From positions 434,001 through 498,000 of the forward strand of contig JABVXV010000003.1 in the NCBI GenBank assembly GCA_013365325.1: 64,000 nt of DNA. The letters are read 5' to 3'. This DNA is from Dipetalonema caudispina. Taxonomy: Eukaryota; Nematoda; Chromadorea; Rhabditida; Onchocercidae. Shown here piece by piece: positions 26,006 through 37,960 of the stretch; within the stretch, counting starts at the first letter, position 1; every line of letters begins with the position of its first letter. The notes below the pieces were generated by a model. The model was not told where the DNA came from. It did no database searches and saw nothing but the letters and a program-made list of their open reading frames with translations. Made by a program: the position numbers and the translations under genes.

Positions 26006-28682
26006 CTTCTCAGTTTTGTATCAGTATTACAGTAATAATGCATTGACCAGTACTACTTGACCATTTAGTAGTGATCATTTCATACAGAATATACCACAAG
26101 CGTTATTTTTTTGGTGAGAATCTTACGTTGTTATCCCAACTAGTTCTCCTGTAGATTATTTCATTTTTGAATCATCTATTGGTTAGGCTGTTAGTGAATG
26201 GGATCACTTGGCTTCGATCGTCCAATTTTGGTCCAAGTCTTTAGCTCAACATATTAGTTGAGCCTTGGACACTATCTAAGAGTGGGATTACAACTGTTTG
26301 TCGCTATAGTTATTGTCACCACCCTCTTAAATGTGGTGAGAAAAAATTCTAAAGAATTATGACCAATTTGGTTTCACATAGAAATTGTTCTTTTCATTAC
26401 GAAATAAAGTTAGTTCGTGTCCAGTGACATAACTCTATCAAAGAGTGACTTTTAACCTCCAATTAAAATAAAAGTTGCAACTTACATTTTTGATGATATT
26501 TTAATGGTCGGATTTCCGAGAGGCTGTTCTCACTTCTGAATGCAATTTTTCTATGGTTTTGTTGGAAACGAATTATGAGACGGCAGTTGTCCTCTCTTTT
26601 TCATTCTCATCCATTCATCGAATTAATGAATTTAATTTTCTCCATTTAAAAAGAGGTTTATTTTTAATCGATGGGCCTCAAAATATATCCTTCTTTATTC
26701 ATCCTTCCCAATCGTCCTTGCTAGCCTCATAAAAAAAATCCTAGCCATCCGTTACCTTTGTCTTCATAGTTTCATTAAACCAATGTTTGCACTGTTATTC
26801 AGAAGTTTTGCATGTGCTGTTGCTACAGTCAATATGCTTCAAATCAACTGGGGTGGAAATTCCATCCAGATTCTTCATCGTAATGCGGTAGTGACAGGAA
26901 TAGATTATTACTGTTATGAATAGTGGAATAACTTCACTTTATTAAGCACGAAACTATCGAATAAAGTAAGTAATCCAAGGATCAAAATGATGACTGCCAT
27001 GATCAAATCTGTCCATCACATTTGCTAAATGACCAGGTAGTGCTTGACGGATGAACGTCACACTCTTTTCACGAAGAAAAAAAGTACCATTACTGTGCAC
27101 GCTATCCTTAATATCAAAGTCGCATAATTTATTTGACAAATAATAAGATTTTTTTTTAAATTTTGATAAATATAATCATGATGATTTTATCTCCTTCGTA
27201 AATTACACTCATATCCTTCCCACCTCATCACTGTTTGTTTCCCACTAACTTATCACTTATTAATTAATCACATTACACTTTCTTCAACTGATTTAGGAGT
27301 ACGTCAAACATCTTTGCAATCAATTAAGTTCTCCTCTTCCTCAATTCATTCATCAATTGATGACTTCCACTGTCGTTAATCACCATTATTGGCTGTTGCA
27401 TATCTCCGGAATCATGCTGTAGTTAATGCAGGACGTTGCATTCATTCCGGAATTTCGAACTATTGAAATAACTGACAGGGCATTATAAGAAGTTTTGACA
27501 TTTCAGATTGATTAATTATGGATAAGACAAAGTGAATCCAGTGGGAATTGAATTCTCGAATTAGACATTCCGTAGAGTAGTAATTGTCGTCTGTGCATCC
27601 TTTTTTAAGTTTAATTTGAACAAAATAAGATTATATTTGAATTGAGGGAGGTAATTCAAGAATAGTTCATCACTGGTATTTTTGCTTTTTTCGCCTTTCT
27701 TACAAACTTCGCTCTTTCATCATAATTGCATATTTAATGTTCTCGTAATACATTTTCAAGTATTTTAAATTTCAAATGGCGTTGGAACTGAGCGTCACGT
27801 TGACATTGCGTTAGGCCCATTTAAGATTTTCGGTTAGCATCGTGTCAAATTCTTGGACAAATTGATCATTTTTGATAAAACACATAAAGCAGTAAATGAA
27901 ACATTTAGGGAAAAATTTGATTGTTGTATAGACGTTATTATATGTACACCGATTATTCATTTGTATATTTTGATAATTTGTCCATTTATATTAATTTAGA
28001 AGTTAATTTTTTGTGTTTCAATCTTTCCGAACAGTTCGACGATTATGAAAAACGAAACGAACAACTAACACTAAATGTCGTTTTACTGTTTCTTTTTCGA
28101 AAAACCCCAAATAAGTAATTTTTAATTTCAGATGATAGCGCCAAAAGAGAATTATTATGGCTCAAATTGCGCTACATTAGAAAAAAGTACTATCGAGTGG
28201 TGAAAAGTTGTCGATATTTTAAATATAATTTTGTGCAGTGCCCAGGTAACTGTTAAAATATCATCCAGAATACAGCTGGTTGTTCTACTTTCGTTAATTA
28301 TTTCTGCAGTTCATTAATCATTTAATGTTCAAAATTACATTTCGTTAATATTATTCGGTGGAATGTTAATCTTTTCGGGAGAGGAAAGAGGCATTAAATT
28401 TGTTTTAATAATCGCATTACAAAATTTGCGCTGAGACTGTAACTGAATATTAGTGCCATACACAGTCAAGAGAGAAGACAATATTGGTCCTAGACCCAAA
28501 TGTGGTGCTAGGCTATGAAATATAACACGTGACGTTTTGCGGTGCACAGTTATTTCTGTTGATTTCTTTGGATGATGTTTTATAAGTTTTTGAGGAATTT
28601 TTACGGATTAATCGAAATATTGAAATTAGCTAAAGGAAACAATCAACAATTATCGCTTTGCAATGTGTACTGTTGGCTGGAA

Positions 28683-30462
28683 ATGATTATACGCCTTCGA
28701 CAGCTTATTCTTTTATTTTTGTCCACAGTTTGCAGCGGTGATCAACAGCTACTCAATTTTGTTCGTACCGAACGGGCTGTTGCTTATGTTAGTTTATTAT
28801 GATAACAAGCAATGAAAATGATGAAATGTTGGCTAAAAGAAATTGACCTTTTCACGAGATATCTGAATTGTTAATTTCCTTTATACTTCCGCAATCGCTT
28901 TCCTTTAAAATCCACTTATAGATCAAAAATAAATCATTTGTTACTTGTCGATTGGTATTAAATGTTTAAAATCGTAGTCTGTTGGCGTGCTTAATTGAAA
29001 ATCAATCAAAAATAATTCATCGAATTTAAATAGCACAAACAATTTCTGTGATTCATCTAAAATAAACGTTAGTTTAACCTAAAAAGATATTTGCAAGCAA
29101 TTAATTACCTTGTCAAACTAGGCTTCCATAGAAAAGATTTCATGGATTTAAATTCAGGAAAGAAACCTTTTAATTGGATCTAATCTGACTAATAAATCTA
29201 CATTTTGATCAAAGTGTTTTCACCATGCTCCTATAATGAAACTTGAAGAGCATTTTCAATCGTCTCATTTATGGGTTGAAATAACAATTTTTGTTTTGGC
29301 AACTATTATCAAACCCTCTGTTCAAGAGCTGATAAATCCGAAACCGACATAGTTTAAGGGATGATGAATCGGAAAGCTTATTGATGGGCACTTTGAGAGT
29401 TTTTAACAGATCAATTTTTCATTAATTAGAAGCAGGAAGAAGCTAAGGAAAATTGTAGAGGAAATCGAAGGGTGAGAAAGTGGTGTAAAAAAAGAAAATT
29501 ATTATTACTGTTAACGGGTTTATTGTGTAATCATTTCAGCAGAGCCATTCTGTTCCACCGCAATCGTTTTTATTTGTCAACGGTTCAGTGCCAATGCCAA
29601 AGGAAGCAGTTCGACCTTTTGAAAGGTCACTTCGAGATGGCACAACAATGATAGACGTAGCTGTTGCCCTGTGGTATCTTCTAAAACTTAAAAATGAACC
29701 AACCATTTCATCTTCTTCATCCCTTCACAAATCTCTAATCACTATGTATCTCATTATTTAACGCTTTTTCAGTCCCTCTGGAAAAATTTAATTCCCCAAA
29801 ATTTAGGAAATGTAATTTGCTATTAAGCATTTAAAGATGTTATTCGTTTTCCCGTAAAATGTAAATGAATTAGTAAATGTTATTATTCTGAATTTACGAG
29901 ATTTAAGAGAATTCATTTTCAGGATTCCAGGAGCCGGCATTCCCGCCATTTGGGGACGAGCCTGGGAAGAAGATGGTAGAACGCAAGCTTTATTTATTTT
30001 TGGTAATACGGTGAAAGTTTTAAATCGAGGTTTTCGATTGTTAATTTACAATGGTTCACCGGACACTAATGGATTCAAGTAGATACCATTCTGTGCTTAA
30101 TTTTTGTATTACTTTAAATATTATACAAATTTGCAAAAAAGAAGGTAATTCGTTTGATTTTTGAAACTACTTGCACGAATTTCTTATAAAATTGAGGAAA
30201 TTTCAGATTTACTTGGACGCGGGTAAAAGATGTTGATCATGGTACCATACTGTTTTCGGGAGCAAATATGCATACACCAGCGGTATTCTCGGAAGATGGC
30301 CAATACGAGTTTCTTGGTGATGCGGACTGGCAGAAAAGGAAAATGGAATTTGTGAAATATGGTTCTGATGAACCACATACTGTAGGAAATTATGGTGGAA
30401 GATTATATTTTGACGATGATGTATATGTTCTCACAAAGCAACGATGTAATTGTCAGTGTTAA
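28683..30462 (+). CDS. Unknown secreted protein ending in Cys-x-Cys-x-Cys (4 exons)
   Basis: Exons 28683-28787, 29540-29673, 29923-30078 and 30207-30462 join in phase to 216 aa. I do not recognise the family. Seen: an N-terminal signal peptide (MIIRLRQLILLFLSTVCSGD, likely cleaved near residues 17-20), a short hydrophilic stretch, and a compact Gly/Trp-rich region (WIPGAGIPAIWGRAWEEDGR). After that come alternating beta-like segments (FGNTVKVLNRGFRLLIYNG, FTWTRVKDVDHGTILFSGA, YGGRLYFDDDVYVLTK). Apart from one Cys in the signal region, the only cysteines are the last five residues, CNCQC. There is no transmembrane segment or obvious enzyme motif. The GRxxEEDGR piece has a faint resemblance to DM9-type repeats, too weak to name. 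An earlier in-frame Met exists upstream but would bury the signal peptide. AATAAA at 30610-30615 follows. Confidence 0.75.
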
Positions 30463-30609
30463 TTTTTGATTTTAGGAATGAATCACCGGTGGAATGTCTA
30501 GTTAGGCGGAAATATTTTGAATATTATAGTTCATTGAGAATAACTGTGATAGTTTGACAGTTCGTTGCTTTCGAATATTCGAAAGGAATTGAATATCGAA
30601 GTGGATAAT

Positions 30610-30615
30610 AATAAA
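30610..30615 (+). terminator. Polyadenylation signal AATAAA downstream of the secreted-protein gene
   Basis: Exact AATAAA about 150 nt after the stop codon. Use is inferred. Confidence 0.5.
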
Positions 30616-33600
30616 TGAAACTTTGTACTTCAATGTGATATTCCGCATTGGTGCTGTCGTGTCTGTTAGTATCACTAAAAGTAAATTGTTATTTCTGTCT
30701 GAATTACCTCAAAGAATAATTTCATCCTAGTCATTTTATTTCATCTTTATTTTCATATTATATTTATGTAGTCTTTTCCTTCAGTTCAGTAGTCCTTTTT
30801 TTTGATTTTCCTTCTCTCCATAAATACAAATGATAATTTTTCACCAAGTATGGGAACAATGAGATAGATATCAGTTATCAAAAATTTACCTTGCTGATAA
30901 AAATGATTATTCCATTTAAGATTATTTGGTTAGAAGATACATTTCCATGTTTACTTCTTATTATTATTGCCTTAAAATTCTCATTTTATCACAAAATCTC
31001 ATTTATGCAACTGTGATTGTACAGAGATTTTTTTTTTTTTTTTTTTTGTATATTCTCTCTGTCTGATATATTTGGTGATATTATCAACAATATTATGATT
31101 TATTGTTTCCATGGGAAATCATGAATTTTTGCAATCGATACAACTAATTGTTTTTTTTTTTTTTTTTGTGATATATGTGAAAAAAACCGTCGCAGGTCAT
31201 TGGTCATTAAAAGTTGCGAATTGATTTTCATAGTAAGAGATTAGAAAAAATAAAATTCAACTTGAAACTTAAAAACGATTTAAGAAATGCGATAAAAGAG
31301 AATAAAATCAGGTGGGGTGTATAACAGGTTGATGGAAAATTCCGTGCTGCATGAAACGAAAGAGAAGAGAAGTGGATGAAATCTTCGGCTTTCATTTCTG
31401 ATGTTGGAATTTTGACCAAATTAGCTATGAGTGATTATTGAAAGTTGTTGTTATTAACTAAATTTAAGTCATTAATTGAAGCAAAGTATAATTTAAGAAA
31501 AGAATTAGTTGCATGTACGATGAAGTTTGAAAGAATTAATAGAGTTGAAAATGAATGGTAATTAATTCTAATGCTGTCCTTCTTTTTCTTCTCAGCACTT
31601 TTTCAACGGTTTATGTGTTACTGTGACATTCGTCGTAATTCAATTTCCGAGGCTTTCGTTTCATTATAACCAGTCTTTGCTGTCCACTTATAGCTTTGGC
31701 TTATTGAATTGCTAATTTAAGGTCGGAACTAGTCTAATATTTTTATCTTGCCATCAAATTAAGGATTACTTTTAAAAAAATTTACTTTAACTTAATGAAT
31801 TAGTTTTTATGCTATAATTAAACCAGGTTAAAACGATAATATCTGCAGTTTTTATTCGATTGAAAGATTCAACAAAAGCATTACGTATTGTTGTTACAGT
31901 GACAATAAATAGTGATATTTTCTTTTTGATTTTAAATTCTTCTCCATTACAACTTACGAGATTGATTTCAGAAACATGCCAAGTCCTACGATATTTGTTA
32001 TTTCTTTTATGCAATCCTTTGTTTGCAACACTGATGTATAACTATTGCTTATAAAATTTGAGGAGTTTTATTGGACGAAACATTTTCGTCATCTATTTCA
32101 GTCCTTAGCTCTTTCTAAAAGAATTATTGCAATTTTCAATACGGTTGATTAGAAATAAATTTTAACAAGATTTTCCAATTTATCCTTTGCAAATTGCTTT
32201 TTAAAAAATGATACAACATTAATAGTACAATGAAGAAAAATCCAAATAATCTATGTTTTGAAGTTGAAATTTTTCACACTATTTAATATTTAAAAGTTTA
32301 ATATTTTTAAATTAATTGGCTTTCAGCGTAATATTTCCGTTGAAACCTGAAAATAATAGGTTTTTTCGATTATGTAATTTCATCGATGAAGAAGTCGATG
32401 TATAATGTAAACGGCTGTTCTTTGTCAAATTTAACTGCATTTAATTTCCCTCCTAAGCTCTTTCTTGGTTTTCTCTCGTTGAGACATATTTTTATTTCAT
32501 CTTCCAAGTTGAAGTGCGGTAAGGAAGGGAAGAATGGGAAGTGAAAAATAGTGACTACAAAGAAAATAATTTGAAAAGCCTTTCACAAAAAATGAGAAGT
32601 AATAAAGAGAAGAGTAAATAAATTAAAGTATGTGTTCCAAAAGAACAAAATACAGCCTAGAATCTAATGCGTGTTCAATCTAGCCCACACTTCAGTTTAT
32701 CCATCCAAAAAATAAAACTAAAATGGTTTTCTTGCTAGAATGTAACGGATCGATCGTCTTTCGACATTTTTCTTTCCTCAACAAATTTCAGAAAAGTGCG
32801 AAAAGTTTTTTGTTAATGCGAAATGAAACTTTTTCTTCTGAAAATTGCATAGTAACACGAAAAGTGCTTCCAATAAAAATAAGTCCTCGGTCTTTACGTA
32901 CAGTACACGTTGTTACCCATTCACGGCATCAAGTTCACGTGCTTCTCCTTTTCTTACTCTATTGGTTCATTCGTTAAGTTTTATTGCCACTAATTATTAT
33001 CAATTAATCAAATTTAATGTTTTTACCACGAACTACCATTACGTCTCAGAGTAAAACATTTCCGGTAAACTGAAACTATCCAGTTTGGCTTAAGTGAAAG
33101 AAGATGGAACTTGAAATTTTGAAGCAACACTGTCGCAGAATCACAATAGACACAATAGATGATGCTTTCGACAAGACAGGTCGAGTGAAGTGGAGAGACA
33201 GAATCTCCCTAGGAACTTTCGTAGCTTTCCTAAAAGAAATTCCTGTTAACAATCACAAATTTTGTCAAAGAATGCATATTTGCCAGTGTACAGCCTAAAT
33301 AAGCCAAGAATGTGGGCCCAGTGCTAACCAAAACACGAATCATATGTAGCAGTAATTCGGCTTATTTTTAATTTAACGATGGCCACAATGATATTTCACT
33401 TGAACTTTATTGTGGCTTGAATATTCGTAGAAGTGATTTGTCTTTGAAGGTAGTTTTTGTAATTTTTAATTGAAAAAAAACTTTCGAGAAAATTTACTAA
33501 CAACTTTTTGTAGCGTAATCGATAAAATTTTTGTAATATATAATAGTAAGTTAATTCTCCTACTCCTATATTGAAATAGAAATTTATTAAGAAAAGTGGA

Positions 33601-35252
33601 GAAAAAAACGAAAAGTGTCGAATGATCTTCGAGAGTTAATTTGTTACTGGCAAATTTTATTTATTTTAATTGTACAAAAGAAATAAAAAATATATGTGTA
33701 AGAAGTTCAGAAGCTTTGAGACAACTGCTTAAAATCAATAACTGATTTCCACAGATTCCCAATTTTATCTGTTTTACCTTTAAATTACAGGAAAGAACAG
33801 GTTTTCAAAAAAAAAAAAACTAAAGATTTCATTTGCTTTCAGAATTCCTATATTTCCGCAGAAGTTCCTATTCATCTTTTACTTCATACATGATTTTTAC
33901 TCTTCGACTAGTTAAAAAATTAATTAAGAGATCCAGTAATACACCCAATCATTCACCTAAAAACGTTTAAAGGCTAAGTAAACTCACGTTGAGAAATTAA
34001 TGTTCACGTCACCACGCGGAAACGCGCTACACTGAATAATAATTTTGCCATTGGTATATTGGATCTTATCAGATGTTAATAACGTCAGATATTAATATCG
34101 TGGTACCAAATGTGGTACCTCAGTTTTTAACAGATCAAATCGTCTGATTTTTTTTTTTTTTTAAATGAAGATACCGGTAATTGCTGCTTACAGGAGGAGA
34201 AACATAGCTGGTTGAAGGGGACCAATTGATTTTGAAAATATTACAATTTGGTCCGACTACAACCAGGTATGTAAATGTCCGTACAGCATATTCGGCCAAG
34301 AATCGATACCTTTACGAGCCTTTTATTGCTTCTTCGAAGAAAAGCCATGTATCTGGGCAAAATTCCTGTAAAATTTACAATAAAGAAGCAGTTTGAGGAA
34401 GAAAATATACCACAACGTAATAAGTGTATCATTATGAATTGCAAAATTAGAAATTGAAGAATAGAAAGTAAACGATTAGGAAGTGAAATATGAAAAGAGA
34501 AGCGTTGATATTCATAAAGTAGCCAAGGTTCAAAGAAAAAAAAAGTACTAAAATCGTTCTTGAAAGTTGTGAAGATGGGATAATTCAATGAAAATGAAGG
34601 GAAATTAAAATGCATAAAACGATAAGAATATTTACGTAGTACGTAATAATTGGAAAGATTAAATGATTGATCGTTCATATCATTTGGTGAAAGTGAAATG
34701 ATCATATCAGATAATAAGCATTGGATTGCTATGAATCATTTAACCCAGTTGAATACATTTAGAATATCTATTCTTCTGAGAGATCTGTCCCTGAAACAGT
34801 GCGCTCTGTCCATCTTTCCGTTTTAAATTTCCAAAATGAAACTTTTTTCTGATCACCAACTTCTGAAACGTTTCGACAAATTTCCTTTCTCTTTCTTTTC
34901 TTCTATTCTCATCTCATTCTTATGGTATTACTAAAATCATGCAAGCTTTCAGTGCAATATTTCCGATGCTATTGAAATGCGATCGCAGCTTTTCTTTTTC
35001 TCTTCTATGCCCATCACTTATCGGAAATTTTATTCCTCAAAGCTAACTTTTTCTAGTTGTAATTACCGTTCAATGATTTGGACAACAATGTTCATCGTCA
35101 TTGGGACATTTCACAGATTCATAAACACTTAAACAACGCGAATGATTTAATTGTGAGAATTTTTAGACATCACTACATGGTTTAATCTGAAATGACATGT
35201 AGTAGTAGAGGGGTGAAAAAGATTTCCGAATGTTAAGAAAGATATGTCAAGT

Positions 35253-35296
35253 GAGAGGTTATCATACTGAAAATTGCCGAGAGGTTATCATACTGA
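35253..35296. repeat. Short direct repeat, 18-nt unit, period 26
   Basis: The 18-mer gagaggttatcatactga occurs at 35253-35270 and again at 35279-35296, separated by 8 nt. A local tandem duplication. Confidence 0.9.
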
Positions 35297-37925
35297 TCAC
35301 TTGAACGTTCTGTCAAGTTTCATCCTTCATTAAATGAACGTTTTGCAAGATATCATAATAGAGCAAAAGAAATGATATCGATCAAAATGAAAAATGTACA
35401 AAACAGTGACGCTTCACAATTTATCAAGCAATAGAGGGAGGCGTTATTAAGACGATGTGTTCTCTTTTTTAATTACCTATTTACCTACCCTCAACAAATC
35501 TATCATTTCTTCTCTCTCTGCTTTTACCACAAGTATCATCCACATATCACTGATATTTATCTACCGTTATGCTACAACTGCAATCTTTTTTCAAGTTGAT
35601 ACTCAAATTTGTGCAAATTATAAAAAAAGGTAAAGATAGAGAATTTGCCGCTAGTAAACTTGTTTTTGGCGAAAATAGACGTCATTTTTCAAAAGTTGTC
35701 AAAAGCGATAATCAAATTAGAGCTACATGCTGTTGCTATTGCTATTTTCGAAATTTATTCTTATGAATTTTTAACTTTCCTGAGGAAATAGCCAAAACAG
35801 AAACAGAAAAGTTATTACATTCGTCGAATAGTAATATGTTAAAATGATAATGTTGGCTACATTCAGTGACTAAATTGTTTTGCTGATCAGTTTAGTGATC
35901 CAATGATCGAATAGTTTTGTTGATCGATCTACTGATCATTTGCTTAATGGAAAATTACAAGAACTAATAATGCAATGGATAACGTCGTAGTAATAGCAAG
36001 CATTAACACTCTTTCCTATCTTTCTCCGCTAACAAAAAGAAAGAAAAAAATGGAACAGAAAATGAGGAAGTGCTATAGTTCGAGACGTATAATGGAATGC
36101 ACTTGACAAATGACAGAAAATGTTATATTTCTGGTATCATTCTAAAAAGTAATATTTTATCTAAAAGCAACAATCTCCTCGGGGAAACTTTGAAATCAAT
36201 GTGTATAGCTTAAAAAGTTGAACAAATTTTTTAGAGACAATGACAATTTAAATGCTTAGAAATAAATAATTCAATAGCTTATCAATTCAATTACTATGGA
36301 ACATACTATAATTTGAAGACTTCAAATATTATTATTAAGGAAATAACAATAAACGTCGTTGATAATTAACTTAAAGAGGATGAAATAAAATAAGAAAGAT
36401 GATGATTGAATATCTTAAAAATGGAAATGATGATCAAAAGTTTCATTGGTCTAAGAATATCGATTGTATTTCCAAAATTTCAATTTTTGGTATCTTAATG
36501 GGTCAGTAGCAAAGAATTCATCAAAACTTGGCGGAGGAAAATATACATTTCTGGTGCATGAGTCAGTAATTGTCCAAGAAATATAAATTTATTATGAATA
36601 TGAAATAAAACAACATGTAAGCAAAGTTGTGAGTAACTAATCTAACTCTTGAAATCTAAAACTTTAAGAATTTAAACCAATGCTTAATCTACAATAAATA
36701 GCTTTTCAATACGAAATAATTGCACAATCAAGTTTTCCAAATCTTCTACAAAAATATACATAAAAAATATCTTCAAAGCCCTTTTTTCTGATCCATGAAA
36801 AAACTTTTACTTGTTACAACACAGTAGTAGTCGTGCTGATTTCGACGATTCTTATACCGTATGTTTATGAATCAATCGATTTACTAATTTACTCCAATGC
36901 AAATTCATATTTCAATTAATAAGTGCGGAATTTTGAGAAATCTCATGAAAGTTTTCGAGATATATATGAATAACGTTCCTAAAATATAGGAAAATACCTA
37001 AAAAATGCAGAAGGCCGATAAAAACTCAGCCAAATTAACTTGTCGAATTTTGATTTTCCTTTCATTTGCACTCAGTTCAATTTGATTCAAATCATTGCAT
37101 AACATATGAGCAGATAAATCTAAAAGAAAAAATTTATCCTACGAGCACATTTGCTAACTTAAGATAAGCTGCCGGAATTAGAGCTTACGAATACGAAAAT
37201 TTGTCTCTAGGCTTAATTGTAAAAAGAAGCCTGAAATTCTTTGCTAAATGCTGCTGTTTCTTTTATTAGCAACGAATTAAGTAGAAAAGAAGTTGTAAGA
37301 CTTGATTGATTTTCATTATCCAAGCATATTTAAAATTTACTTTGAAATAATTATAAATAAAAAGGATAAGTAGATCTGTCTGAATGGATGACAATTGGAT
37401 TGTTTTGATCGAAAACAGAAGCAAACATATATTTGTTTGCTTTTCAATGTTTTGGCAGAATTTTGGATGATGTTCCTTTTTAAAAAGATATTTCACAATT
37501 TCATCATTTTTCCTAACTTCTCAGCCTTTAAAAAAAAAAGAAGAAAAAATCTGAAAGTCAAACTATTGGAACTTAGAAAGAAATAAGCTTCATTTCAATT
37601 AATTCAAATGAGGATAGGAAAAACAAAATGTGATAGTTTATTTTGCATGGGTTGAAATTATCCCGATCCATTCAGTATTATTATCAATAATGGCTCATCT
37701 TTTGCCGAAATTGCCCTTCTTCAACCACCCTCATCTTCACCTTCTCTTTCTCCTCCTAGCAAACACGGATCAGAATATTATGAAGAAAAAAAAATCCTTC
37801 CGAAATTTTAATAGCAGTCTAGAAATATTGATAGATGCAGCAGACTTTTATCATCTGTTCTGCTAGTTTTAAGCATGGCTTCCTCTTCTCCTTCGGTAGA
37901 TTTATGAGCTTGATAGTTGATTTTG

Positions 37926-37959
<34 letters not shown>
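37926..37959. repeat. 34-nt poly(A) tract
   Basis: Thirty-four consecutive A. It could be the tail of an old retroposed sequence or a simple homopolymer; I see no element body next to it. Confidence 0.85.

Positions 37960-37960
<1 letters not shown>

Larger units (their letters stand above)
23975..28682. other. Intergenic with CA/GT and CT arrays
   Basis: No supported gene. It holds a CA block facing a GT block at about 25561-25616, a second GT array at 25757-25808, a CT run at 25983-26005, and a perfect two-stem hairpin at 26231-26270. A minus-strand frame at 26954-27139 ends just before an AATAAA but has no recognisable homology and no upstream exon I could connect. Confidence 0.55.

Noticed and set aside
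26954..27139. 61-codon minus-strand frame followed by AATAAA
   Set aside because: It starts at a TTG, has no recognisable domain, and no upstream exon with matching phase was found.
28335..28547. 70-codon minus-strand frame upstream of the secreted-protein gene
   Set aside because: No homology, no splice partners; likely chance.
33104..33298. 64-codon plus-strand frame with balanced composition
   Set aside because: No recognised motif, no flanking exons or conserved context; too short to call.
34230..34390. Plus-strand stretch without a start that reads like an exon (RYVNVRTAYSAKNRYLYEPF)
   Set aside because: No matching splice partners and no known homolog; could be a relic but is not supportable.
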